Positions 12,181-23,114 of a stretch of DNA of 64,000 bases are shown here, piece after piece. The notes under the pieces are model-generated. The model saw only the letters and a program-made list of their open reading frames with translations. It had not been told where the DNA came from and made no database searches. Source of the DNA: Allodiplogaster sudhausi. Taxonomy: Eukaryota > Nematoda > Chromadorea > Rhabditida > Diplogasteridae. Both the position numbers and the translations under genes were made by a program. Within the stretch, counting starts at the first letter, position 1. Every line of letters starts with the position of its first letter. The DNA lies in contig CALZFC010000067.1 in the NCBI GenBank assembly GCA_945643635.1, positions 1,560,001 to 1,624,000 on the forward strand, read 5' to 3'.

Positions 12181-13736
12181 TCCATTAAATCCATAAGAGA
12201 CACAAAATGAGCTCGTGAAATGGTTTTTAAAAATTTTTTGTTACATAAAAACTTTTTAACTTCAATATTCTTCTTTAATTTGCTACATACACATTTTCTC
12301 GATTTAAAATACTCCCTTTTTGTTAGTATTTTTTTAACCATTAGTTTAAATGGATGTAAAAAAACGTCTCTTTTCCCCGTTTTCATATTCTTTCTTTCTC
12401 TTGCTCTCCATTTTCCATTCGCTCGTGATGGCAAACACTTTGGCCTCTCGTCTATCCTTTGCCCTTGTGGGCATGTGAAGGTGGTTGATGAGAAAATGAC
12501 TGCGGCAACACGCGAACGTGGGAAAGGAAGGAAGGGAGAGAGAGAGAGTGAGAGAGAGAGAGACAGAGAGAGAAGAGAAGGAGAGAAGGAGAGTGTGTGT
12601 GAGAGAGAAAAGAAACAAAGAGGAAAAGAGAGGGAGAGACGACTAAAAGATAGGGAGAAGAGAGAGTGAAAGAGCGATAGGAACAGGGGAGAGAGAAAGA
12701 AGGAGAGCGATAGAAAGACGGATGGAGACGAACTGGAATGAAAGAGAGCTGAATGGAAGCTGGCAGTTGGAGGTGGCTTCTTCGCCTTGTAAGCAAGGCT
12801 AAACGCTTTGGGCACATATGGAAAAAGAGGCATTGCCCGAGAATGAGATGAGAGAGAGGAAGATGGAAAGGAATAGAGAGTTTGAAAAGAGAGAGAGAGA
12901 AAAGAGAGAGAGAGAGAGAGGGAGAGAGAGATAGAGAGAGAGTGACCCAGAAAGAGAGTAAGAGAGAGAGAAAGAGAGACTCCGAGTCCAAAATTTGTTC
13001 TCACTCGCTTACAATCTACCGCGCTTATTCAACTTCTGTTGCTGTCTTTATCTGTATAGCTTGTCATACGACATTTGAACAACGCTAACTTTTGACAGCT
13101 TCCATTTATATCTACATAAATATCATTACAATCAGCTTTGCCCGTTTCATTCATACCCACGCGGAGCAGAAGCGAGAGATGGGAGAGAGAGAAGAGAGAG
13201 AGAGTGAAGGAGAGAGGAAAAGAGAGAAATCGTGAGAGAGCGAGATCGACAGAGAAAAAGAGAAAACGCGCGCAAGAGTTTGACGTCACTTTTTCGATGG
13301 GACTTCTATGGCCGACGGCCTGACTGGCTCATGCCACTTTCTATCTATCCTCGTTCTCTTTCCTCTCTAGATGTCATCTTCTTTTTGGTGGTTCCCCTTT
13401 TCTATGGTTTTCTTTTTGCTCCTCTCTCTTGCGTTTTTTCACTTTCTCTCTCTCTCTCCACTCTCTTCTCTTTTCTTTCCCTTCAATCTCTGTCTCTCTC
13501 TCTTTCTCTCTCCCTCTCTTTCTCTATCTCATTTTTGTACGCGATCTCTTCGACCTCTGCACTTGCTATTCCTTCCGAACCACCGTTCATCGCCTCCTCC
13601 CATCTTCGTCTTGGTGCAGCTTGTGTGACGGCTCTGGAACATGAAGCAATAGCTTTCTTTTCGCTTCTCCTCCTCCTCCTCCGCTTCTCCCTTATTATTA
13701 GCCTTCAACCCCCCCCCCCCTCCCCCCCCCCCGCAG

Positions 13737-13784
13737 ATAACATCCCCAGGAAGTCTCAGTGTCAACGAAGTGCCAACAATAGCG
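13737..13784 (+). other. Candidate 48-nt cassette exon in the neurexin intron
   Basis: A long C/T tract ending in CCCCGCAG (acceptor at 13735-13736) precedes 48 bases and a donor GTGCCT at 13785. Start and end phases are both 1, matching the phase used by the stalk donors (10505/11193) and the acceptor at 20607, so inclusion would keep the frame and add 16 residues with one Cys. It lies in the right intron and orientation. Only splice signals and phase support it. Confidence 0.25.
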
Positions 13785-13787
13785 GTG

Positions 13788-13836
<49 letters not shown>

Positions 13837-14165
13837 TCCTCTCAGTCTCTCAGTCGCTTTTTCTCTCTTTCTCTCCCTCTCTCTCTTTTTTCTGTCTTTC
13901 TCTCTTGTTCTCTCTCTGTAGTCATCATCTCTCTTTTCCTCTTTCACATCCCCTCCCCTCCCATTCTTCCTTCCCACTGTCCCCTTTCCTCATGTCTTGA
14001 CTCTGACAGCCCATTGCCACCTTTTACGAGACTTTTCTTGCCTTGTTCTCTCGACTTTGGCACCTCTTGTTTTCCCCTTCTCTTTTTCTATTCATATTTC
14101 TTGACTGAAGACCATCATGGTCACCATAGCCTTTCCATAAAATGCTTATTCACATTTCTTTAAAA

Positions 14166-14196
<31 letters not shown>

Positions 14197-15877
14197 TGCT
14201 ATTTACAAAATCTTTACAAATCTTCGTGATCTCTATAAAAAAAATAAATCTGTGAGAGTGTAAAAATGGCAAAAGCTTCTGCTCCGATCTCTGCTGTCCC
14301 CGCTTGTTTTGATTCTGAGACAATGAAGAATAGTAAATCTTCTTGTATTGCGTGTTTTGAGGGCCTCGGGCGCAACTTCATTGAAGAATGCAATTTTCAA
14401 AGAGAGAGAGAGAGAGAGTGAGAGAAAAAAGAGCGAGAGAATGAGAGAGAGAGAGAGAAAGAGAATGAGAGAGAGTGAGTGAGATGCAGAGAGAGAGAGA
14501 TAGTGAAAGAGAGAGATAGAGTGAGAGAGGAGACAAAAGAGAGATTAAAATTAGCGGTCGAGAAGAGATTTAAAATTGGCGGCGAGTAGCCACCATTCCA
14601 TTCTGCCTACAAGCAGACTTCCGCATTTGCTTCTAATCTTCTCTTTTCCTCTCTACACTCTCTATCTCTCTCTTGCTTTCTCTCTCACTCTCTCTCTCTC
14701 TTTCACTTTCTCTTTCTCTTTCTCTCTCTCTCACCCTCTCTCTCCCACTCTCTACTCTCTCTCTCCCTCCCTACTCAAGCGAATGAGCTCGGAAGTTACC
14801 ACTCCAGTGTCGCTTGTCGTGACGATGTCCAGCTGCTCCCTTCCAATGCAGCGATTCTCTCTCTCGCCTTCTTTCTCTCTCTCTCCCTCTTTCTGTCTCT
14901 CTCTCTCTCTTTCTGTCTCTCTCTCTCTCCCTCTTTCTCTCTATCTCTTCTCTGGCAGAGTGCCAAAAGCCAGATGTCGTGTTTGGTGTTGTCTCTGAAG
15001 ATTACAATGACTTGCTCTTTTCTCTGTTTCTCTACAACTTTGTTTCTTTTTCCCTCTCTCTCTCTCCTTCTATCTCTCACTTTACCTTTTATCTTCCACT
15101 ATTCTCTCCTTGGCTAATGCTTATTGTAACTAGCTAAGCTTCCTATACAATTAGCCCTCAAACTGCCTAAGGAAAATTTTTTTTAAAATAACTTTAACTT
15201 CCGATTTTTTTTTGTCAAATTAGTAAAGCTTGCACTAATTAAGAAAAAATGTAGTTCCGCAAATCTCAAATGCTCTCTCTTGTTCATTTGCATATCTAAA
15301 TATGTAATTGTTTTGCTAATGAAATGCCCCGGTGGATTTCCATGCGCGCTTTTCCTATTAGAAGAGCCGAAGAGATGACTGCGCTGGTAGCTCGTGAGCC
15401 AAGTTTTCTAACTTACATTAGATAACTTTACTTTTTAAACTTTATTCACTGTCACAAAGTGGCACTTGTTTCGAATTAGCATGGTTAAAAACTACATACA
15501 AACATGATGGTACTGACAATGAGAACGAACGATTGGAGGATATTATGGTTGACGGCGGAAGAGAGCAGGCTTTTTACGTAGCCAAGCGATAAGCTGTTGC
15601 ACTAGTTCCATACGAAGATTCTGCGGATAAAATTGAAAAGATTTACAGATTTTGTGTGTAAATGTTTACCTTCCTCATGTGGGAATGTTTACGATTTCTC
15701 TTCCTATAAGATTAGCTCGAGCTCTTATCCGGTTGCTTTATACGTGTCTTAGGGAAGGGTGCTTCTCTAACTTCTTTCTCTCCCTCTCAATCTCTCTCCC
15801 TATTTCTCTCATTCTCTTGCTCTCTATATCGCTCTATATCCTAGACACTCTCTTTATCTCTCTCCTGCTCTATCTTT

Positions 15878-15916
<39 letters not shown>

Positions 15917-16517
15917 TCTCCCTCGCTCTCCCACTCTCTTTCCTTCTCTCACTCTCTCCCTGGCTCTCTTCCCATCCCTTCCCTAGATTTGCTTGATATT
16001 CCGCATCCATTGACATCGCTAGCCTTCTTCCATCTTGTGTTATCATCCGCCCCCGGAACATCATTTTTATCTTGGCCTTCTTTTCCTACACTTCTGCAGA
16101 TCTTGCAGATATTCTTTTTTGCTGTTGTTTTAACGGCTCTATCTCTCTCTCTCTCTCTCTCTCTCCTTTTTCTATCTGGCTCTCCTTCCCTCCCACCCTC
16201 ATTATTTCTCTATCTCTGTCTTTGACGCTCTCTCTAACTCCCTGTTTTTCTCTACTCTTTCCCAGTCCATGAAGCGTCACTTCAAAATCGCCCAACTTTA
16301 GCACTTTGAACTCCCCAGGGCCCTCTTCTCAACTTCTCTATTCTTCCTCTCCCTATCACCCCACGCAATCTTGATTCCAGAACGGCCATCTTCTTCTCAG
16401 AATCAGTCTGCAATCCAAAAAGAGAGAGAGGGAGAGGGGAGAGAAGAGTGAGAAAGAGAGAGAGAGAGCGAGAGAAAGAGAGAGAGAGAGAGAGCTAGAG
16501 AGAGGGGGAGAGAGAAT

Positions 16518-16556
<39 letters not shown>

Positions 16557-16849
16557 CGGAGACAGATGAACAACGTCATATTCTGTCTCGTCATCTCTTT
16601 CGCCAATTTTCCTCACTATCTCCCGCTCAACAATCAGTCCTTCCTTCTCGTTTATTTTGCGGACAAATGAGTTCAACTTATCAGGACTCCATTATTTGTC
16701 ATTATTTATGCTATAAAAATGCATTTTCTACACTGATACATTACGTTGTTCTGCCCAACTACCGAACAAACTTCTTTCCTCTAACTTTGTTCCATCTGTC
16801 CTGAATGCGGGTCCCAAATCACAAGTTCAATCGGCTGAAATTCCCCTTC

Positions 16850-16896
<47 letters not shown>

Positions 16897-17576
16897 CTCT
16901 TAACTGGCCAGAGAGAAAGAAGTCGCCTTCTTTTGAGCGCAAATCGTTCCATTCCAACTTGTCGGCCAGTCCTTTTTTCATTCTTTTCTTCTTTTTTCTT
17001 TTTTATGCCCTGAGGCTCCCAGCTTCAGAAAAGACCGGACGCTGCCAATCTCAGATACTCTGCTGTGTTCCCCTCTCCACATTTTCACTCCCTCTCTCTC
17101 TATCTCTATCTCTATCTCTATCTCTATATCTATCTCTATCTCTCTATATCTCTCCTTCTCTCTCTCACTCTCTCTCTTTGTTCTTTCTCTCTTTTCATAC
17201 TGAGCAAGCCAACAAACCACTTTTCGCGCTTTTATCCAATTTGTCAGATTACTTGAAAAGGTAAGCGCTGCTTCTTAGTCCCCGCTTTTGCAGAAAAGTA
17301 CTGTGAGAGTTTGACACGGGAGTCAAAAACAGAGAGTGAGAGAGAGACGGAGTCAAGCAGAGAGAGAAAGAGAGAGAGAGAGAGAGAGGCACGTAGAGAG
17401 AGAGAGCGAGAGAGAGAGGGAGAGAGTGTGAGAGAGAGAAGGGTGAAAGAAATCGTGACACAGCCACCTCACGTTAGCTACCATGATCACCTGTTGCCTC
17501 CTGGAGATGCCGCAAGGCGCCCACGACATTATATCGCTTTTGAAATACACGGGACAACCCAAGAGAGAGAGAGAAA

Positions 17577-17625
<49 letters not shown>

Positions 17626-17783
17626 AGAGTGGAAGAGAGAAACTAAGGTAGAAAGAGTGGTTCCCAGGGAAATAGAGTAATAATAGGGTAAAAATGCCAA
17701 GACAAAAGAGAGCTTCTAAAGTAGTCGGAGAGAAATGACGTCTTTTGCTCACGAGGCTTCGTTTAGCCACTCTTGCCTCTACC

Positions 17784-17821
<38 letters not shown>

Positions 17822-18235
17822 GCTCCCTCTCGTTCTCACTCTCTCTCAGTCTCTCTCCCTCTCACTCTTTCTCTCTCCCTCTCTCTCTCCCTCTCACTCT
17901 TTCTCTCTCACTCTCTCTCCTTCTCACTCTCTCTCTCTCTCTTCCTCTCTCTCTCACTCTCTCTCGCATCCATTTGTGGCCCTCGAGGCGAACTGCAAAG
18001 CTAAGAGAATGAATCGAAGCGTGTGCTTCTTCTTGATTCATGAGGAATTCCTTGATGACGGCGTTTCCTGGCTGTTTACATGTACTACTAAGCCTGCTTT
18101 ATCTCTCTCTATGTCTTTCATTTTAGGCGTCTTCTCTTTTTCTCTAGCTAAATCTCTCTCTCTCTCTGACTCTTCATCTCTTTAACTCTCACCCTCTCCC
18201 TCTCTCTCTGTTTCTTCATGTCTCTCTCCCTCTCT

Positions 18236-18267
<32 letters not shown>

Positions 18268-20606
18268 GTCTTTCGTTCTAGGCGTCTTCTCTCTTTCTCT
18301 AGCTTCATCTCTCTCTCTCCCTCCCTCTCACTCTCTCTCCATCCTTCTTTCTCTCTTTCTCTCTCCCTCTATCGCAACTGAACGCATTAGCAGTGACATT
18401 CCCTTGCCGTTGCTGACCGCTCCGACTTTTCTAAATCACTCGGCATGCATAATGGAATGGCCATTGTCGCCATGATTCCTCTTGCTTCATCGTTTCCTTT
18501 TCCTTTCTATCTCTAACTTTCTCTCTCTTCGGCTATTAAAAATAATTATATCATGAAATAATAATTTACAATATTTCTTATACCAAGTATAAATAAAGAA
18601 TACAAATACTTCTCTTTATTATTCTTTTGATGTCGAGCAATCTGAATTATTCCTCTCTCGCTGTCTTTCTCTCTCTCAATCTCTACTTCTCTCCTCTCTC
18701 TCTCGCTCATCTCATTTCTCGTTCTCTTCCTCTTTCTACATTTATTTCTTCAAACTGTTATTTCCAGAGTTCATGCCTAACCCCTCCTTACTCTTTTGAA
18801 TTTCTTAAAGAAGAGAAATATTTGATGAGCGCCCTCATGCCAATGACGACTTCACTTTTCTTTCGTTTCTTTTATTTTTGCCTTCTCTGACGAAGAAAGA
18901 CAACGGAGGTAAGCGCCTGCGGGCGTTTATTCCCGGATATTTAGTACATTATCCATTCACACGTTGGCAGCTAGCTCTCTCTCTCTCTCTATTTCTCACT
19001 CTCTCTCTCTCTCTCTCAATCTCGCACTCTCTCTATTTCTCTGTCTCTCTCTGTCTGTCTCTCTCTCTCTCTTATCCTTTTGTTTTTCTTTTCTTCTCTT
19101 ATATGCGCGTGCTCTCTCTTTCTCTCTCAGTCACCTTTGTATGCTCTCTCTCCTCCTTCTACCTACTACTTCTTTGAATTCTTTCCACACAGCTTTCTTT
19201 CCTGTCTTCTTTTCTTCTATTTCTTTTGTTATTTCCCATATCGCCCTGCTTGAGCGTATCTATGCATCTAACTCTCTCTCTCTCTCACTCTCTTACTCTC
19301 TCTCTATCTCTCTACTCTAACTCTCTCTAGCCCACCCTCTCACGCTCGTACTTTCTCTCCCCACTCTCTCTTTCTCTCCCCTCTTATCTATTCTCGCTTT
19401 CACTCCTCAAGCCGACGCCAACTAATAGACCCCTCTTGTGCACCTCTCACCACAGCAATGGACGGCAATAGAAAAGCTCCCCCTCAGAGTCTGAGAGAGA
19501 GGGAGAGAGAGAGCGCGAGAGGGAGAGAAAGATAGAGAGAGTTAGAGAGATGAAGAGAGTGAGAGTGAAAGTGAGAGAGAGAGAGATGCAGAGAGGCTGA
19601 AATCAATTTCCCAGTCACTTTTTATGCCTTCCTTCCTTCCTGACGTCTTTCCTTCCGTTCCTGGCATCGCAGCTCTATTCGTGCCGAAAACTCGTAGACT
19701 ATTAAATATTGTTTATATAAATCCGCAGTAGCACTAAACGTGAGCTCTGATTATAATTTAAAAAAAACATATAAATTACCTACTATCAAATTTGTAGAAG
19801 TGTGTGAGTGTGAGTTATGATTGTTAGCCGCCAGTAATTTCTGAGTTTCATACACATATGATGTTTGTTTGTTTGTTTATTAGAGATTCCTGATTTTTCG
19901 TGTGATATTCTTGTCATGCTCTCATTTGAGAAGCACTGACATGTGCCTACATTTTACGAGGTTTTAATTTTAAAAAAAACCAAAACTTATATGAAGTATA
20001 CATTTTATAAATTGATTATTTTTTAACTTTTTTAATGAAAAACAAAACAACCAAAGATTAGTGCTCCTTTCTCTGAAGGATTCAGAGAGACATGAATTAG
20101 TCACATTCAAATGTAAAAGTGTGCTATCATTAAAATATAACGAGATAGTCTAGGTCGCGTTCTCTTTTCTTCTCTGCTCGGCTTTCTTTCTTTGTTTTGT
20201 GTGTTTCCATAGACTGTCGTTTGTTGTAGCGAGTGTGCTAGGTGAATAAAGCAAATTAAAAATATCTTTAAAAAAGTTTGCACCGCTCTCCAAAATATCT
20301 AATTTGCTCACGATATATTTTTTTGTGTGCCGAATTTGTAATATAGCCGTGTGTGTAGCTCTTCATGTTTTGTGTGTCATTATTTAATTAAAAAAAAATT
20401 GTATATGTATACAGATGTGAAAAGTAGTAGCTGCTCTTCAGTTTCGCACATCTAACCAAACATAAATGCACCGCACGAAAATAGAACGTGGACTAAAAAA
20501 TTATCAATTATAGTGTTACCGTACACCTCACGTATACGGAATCACTATTTTAGTGTGTGTGGTAAATCGCAGAAACGCTTTTATTTATACTCTTATTCTC
20601 TTTCAG

Positions 20607-20710
20607 CCTACTCCGTGGCGCTCTCGGCAGCGTCCAAGTCGCCGGTGGCGAATGTCCGGCCGACGACGCCCATGACAGGCGGCTACGTCCCGTCCACGGC
20701 CATCATGAGG
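20607..20710 (+). CDS. Nrx-1: Neurexin juxtamembrane exon
   Basis: The acceptor TTTCAG at 20601-20606 is preceded by a pyrimidine tract. The exon starts in phase 1, completing GCC (Ala), and reads AYSVALSAASKSPVANV followed by RPTTPMTGGYVPSTAIMR, ending at AGG before the donor GTACGG. This conserved juxtamembrane segment links the Thr-rich stalk to the membrane span of neurexin. The end of the exon and its donor are partly duplicated 44 bp downstream. Confidence 0.88.
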
Positions 20711-20815
20711 GTACGGTAGACACACTATAATTAGGCCCGCAGAAAACATGAGGGTACTAGACGCATTATAATTAGGCCAAACCCACTACAATTAAATATG
20801 TTTGAGCGCCACCAT

Positions 20816-21215
20816 CAGGGGTGGCCGGCCCCGACAAACGGGGCGCTCTCGGCAGCCGGGGGTCGGGGCCGGGGCCGGGGCCGGGGCCGAGCTCGGGAGC
20901 GGGGGCCGGGGCCGGGACCGGGGCCGACCTCGTGGTCTGGGGCCATGGCCGGGGCTTACCTTTGGGGGCTGTGGATAATTAAATGAATTTTACCCCCAGT
21001 AGAACAAATTATGAGCCAATTTATGATGAAATGTGAAACCCTTTTTCAATATGCGTTTATGATGTATTGCGCATTCGCATTTTCTCAGTTTTGGATGGAT
21101 TTTTCCCCCGATGCAAAATTTTTGTAAGGCAATTTTTTTAGTTTTGGGCTTGTGCCTCATGGGGGGTCGACCACGGGGGCCGGGGCCGGATATTTTCGGC
21201 CCCAGGCCACCCCTG
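20816..21215. mobile_element. hAT-type MITE, 400 bp, in a neurexin intron
   Basis: The element starts CAGGGGTGGCC and ends GGCCACCCCTG (11-bp perfect terminal inverted repeats, partly extended by GGCC-rich sequence). It is flanked by a perfect 8-bp direct repeat, GCCACCAT (20808-20815 and 21216-21223). Terminal CAGGG and 8-bp duplications are hallmarks of the hAT superfamily. The left half is a GGGGCC-rich simple repeat (about 20865-20935). The right half has no transposase, so it is non-autonomous. Open frames inside it are incidental. Confidence 0.88.
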
Positions 21216-21476
21216 GCCACCATCATACATAACGAGAATTAGTATGCACATCTACATTACGTCACCTTACACCACCGCTTGAGCAGTGAGATGCAGCATG
21301 GAATTTGGATAGTTGACCGAGACGTGAAACCACCATCTCTGACAATGAGCCAATAAAAGTATACAAAAGCAAAAAAAAAGAAAACAAATTAATGAATTCA
21401 TTAATATTTGCCATTAATTAATTCATTTTTTTAAATCTAAGTATTCTTAATTTAATTAATTCATAATTTCCTGCAG

Positions 21477-21533
21477 GATCCTTCGAGTACCGACTTCCCG
21501 CGTACGGCGCTCATCTCTGCTGCATCGATCGCT
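21477..21533 (+). CDS. Nrx-1: Neurexin exon, start of the membrane span
   Basis: The acceptor CTGCAG ends at 21476 and the donor GTCAGT starts at 21534, giving 57 nt in phase 0. It encodes DPSSTDFPRTALISAASIA. The last nine residues begin the transmembrane helix, which is completed by the next exon. The junction of membrane-span halves across an intron fits the flanking phase-0 exon and gives an uninterrupted hydrophobic segment. Confidence 0.85.
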
Positions 21534-21945
21534 GTCAGTGCCTTACTCCTAATAGAATTAATTTTCGTAATTTCACGAATGTTATATTTTTGATGACTTA
21601 TACTTAAGGGTGGTTCTCACTCCTTATAGAATTTATTTTTGGAAGTTGACGAATCTTTTATTTTTCATGAATTACACTAAACAGTATAAATAGAAGTTTA
21701 AAATGTATATTGAATAAAAAATATTAAAAAAAAACTTTTTCCTGCCGCTATAATGGCATCGGTGCTTTTCGTAAACCATCAAGGAACATAAGGAAATAAT
21801 TCGTGAGCCACCACGATTTCCGCTTGACTTTGACTATAGATGAAAAAAAATTTTTAAACTGAACTCTGAAAGACTTAATAATATTTCGAACTGTTCGCCG
21901 ACAGATTTGAAAAATAATTTATTTAATAGCTTTTTTTCTTCTCAG

Positions 21946-22026
21946 GTGATTGTGATAATCGCCTGCGTTGTCTTCTTCGTCTTTCGGTGCCGCCAGAATC
22001 CGCCGCCGGGCGAGCACTACCCAATG
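21946..22026 (+). CDS. Nrx-1: Neurexin exon, end of the membrane span and stop-transfer
   Basis: The acceptor TTCTCAG ends at 21945. The exon reads VIVIIACVVFFVFRCRQN, then a proline-rich stretch, and ends HYPM before the donor GTGAAA at 22027. The 13-residue hydrophobic run followed by RCR is the second half of the membrane span plus the stop-transfer signal of a type I membrane protein. Reading through the donor would hit a stop after 14 codons. Confidence 0.88.
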
Positions 22027-22115
22027 GTGAAATACACGTCCAGTTTGAACTCGCGTGCTTTCGCATGATCTCAGGGAAAAGAGCGGTAATTCAAATGCGA
22101 ATTAAAATTTTAAAG

Positions 22116-22271
22116 GTATGCAACGGCAAGTCGGCGGCTGCCGCGACTTCCGGCTACACGCCGATCGCGCCCGAGCTCTCGCCTCCGATGCCGCATCACA
22201 ATCACCACCATCACCACCACGCAGACCCCGCGACGCAGCCGCTCATCGCGCCCGCGACGCGTACTCCGCAG
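22116..22271 (+). CDS. Nrx-1: Neurexin cytoplasmic exon with a His run
   Basis: The exon spans 156 nt in phase 0 from VCNGKS to TRTPQ, with the acceptor AG at 22114-22115 after an AT-rich tract and the donor GTATTT at 22272. It encodes Ala-rich, Gly-Tyr-Thr-Pro-Ile and Pro-rich segments and a histidine run (HNHHHHHH). This is the cytoplasmic tail between the membrane span and the PDZ ligand. The acceptor lacks a strong pyrimidine tract, so the exact start is slightly less certain than its neighbours. Confidence 0.82.
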
Positions 22272-22437
22272 GTATTTCTCACGCATCGCGGCTACTATTT
22301 GGCAACATGCCAACTATTTTTCTGCCAGTTGTTGATCTTTCCATCTACTTGAATATATCTATAGATTTTTTACCTTTAAAGTAATGCCAATATTATTTAT
22401 ATATAAAAGATAATAAATTAAATAATGTATGTATAAG

Positions 22438-22572
22438 ACGAACGGCAACGGCTATCAGCCGCTGAAAGGCGCCAACGTGCCGGCCTCCAACGGGAATGGC
22501 TTCGCGCGCAACGGCAACGGAGGGGGGCCGGGGACAGCGAAGAAGAAAGACTTCAAGGAGTGGTACGTCTAA
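22438..22572 (+). CDS. Nrx-1: Neurexin last exon, PDZ-ligand C terminus
   Basis: The exon starts after TATAAG (22432-22437), reads TNGNGYQPLKGANV, continues through an Asn/Gly-rich run and ends KKKDFKEWYV with TAA at 22570-22572. The terminal EWYV/EYYV motif binds PDZ domains of presynaptic scaffold proteins (CASK, Mint) and defines neurexins. The KEWYV variant is the invertebrate form. Coding GC is high compared with the AT-rich surroundings. Confidence 0.92.
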   Translation, partial: TNGNGYQPLKGANVPASNGNGFARNGNGGGPGTAKKKDFKEWYV

Positions 22573-23114
22573 GACGAGGTCGCTCTTGGCACTCAGCCAA
22601 AAACCGCGACGCGTCTTAGCCGCGCGCAACGCGTGTGTGTGCGGGTCCTCAAATGCAACCTTAGTATTTTTATTTCTATTTTTATTATACCGTAACCTTT
22701 GCGTCACTTTTAAACTGCTATATATACTGACAGGATATCATTACGTTCTACCATGTTTCTCTGATATCTTGCAAATGGTCAAGGCACAATGTCTCATTCT
22801 GAAGAATCTTTTGCGTTTTCTCATTCTCACTTCCTCTGCATTTGCCCAAAATACAGCAATAATGCCACAAGAATGTTCTGATGATAAAATGCCATTTATT
22901 GAGATAATTTTCAAAATACGATGATGATAGCTCGAATTGTTCTCTCTCTCATATCTTCACAAGCCCTTGCTCGTCTTTTTCGATAGAAAGTATTATCTAC
23001 ATATGTCACTTCATTAAATTAATAAAACTGTTACATGATTTGTTGCAGTTTTAAGAAGGAATTTCATGGAGAATTATTTTTAATTTTATTGATGATTTTC
23101 TTTGAATCAATAAA
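22573..23114 (+). other. Probable neurexin 3' UTR
   Basis: Non-coding sequence follows the stop codon directly. Canonical AATAAA signals are at 23021-23026 and 23109-23114. Which one is used cannot be decided. Confidence 0.55.

Larger units (their letters stand above)
11691..20606. other. Large neurexin intron, mostly CT/GA and AT repeats
   Basis: Apart from the items listed separately, the stretch holds alternating CT-rich (12940-13520, 13790-13960, 14640-15080, 15770-15980, 17090-17200, 17780-17970, 18210-18370, 18970-19340) and GA-rich blocks (12520-12760, 14400-14545, 16415-16560, 17330-17660, 19490-19590). Several CT and GA blocks sit within a few hundred bases of each other and could pair as long purine/pyrimidine hairpins. 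Good donor-like sites (GTAAGC at 17261 and 18911) lack a convincing paired acceptor and frame. No gene is recognised on either strand. Confidence 0.6.

Noticed and set aside
20798..21226. Frames inside the GGGGCC-rich stretch (Arg/Gly-rich)
   Set aside because: The stretch is a hAT-type MITE defined by its termini and target duplication; the frames are incidental.
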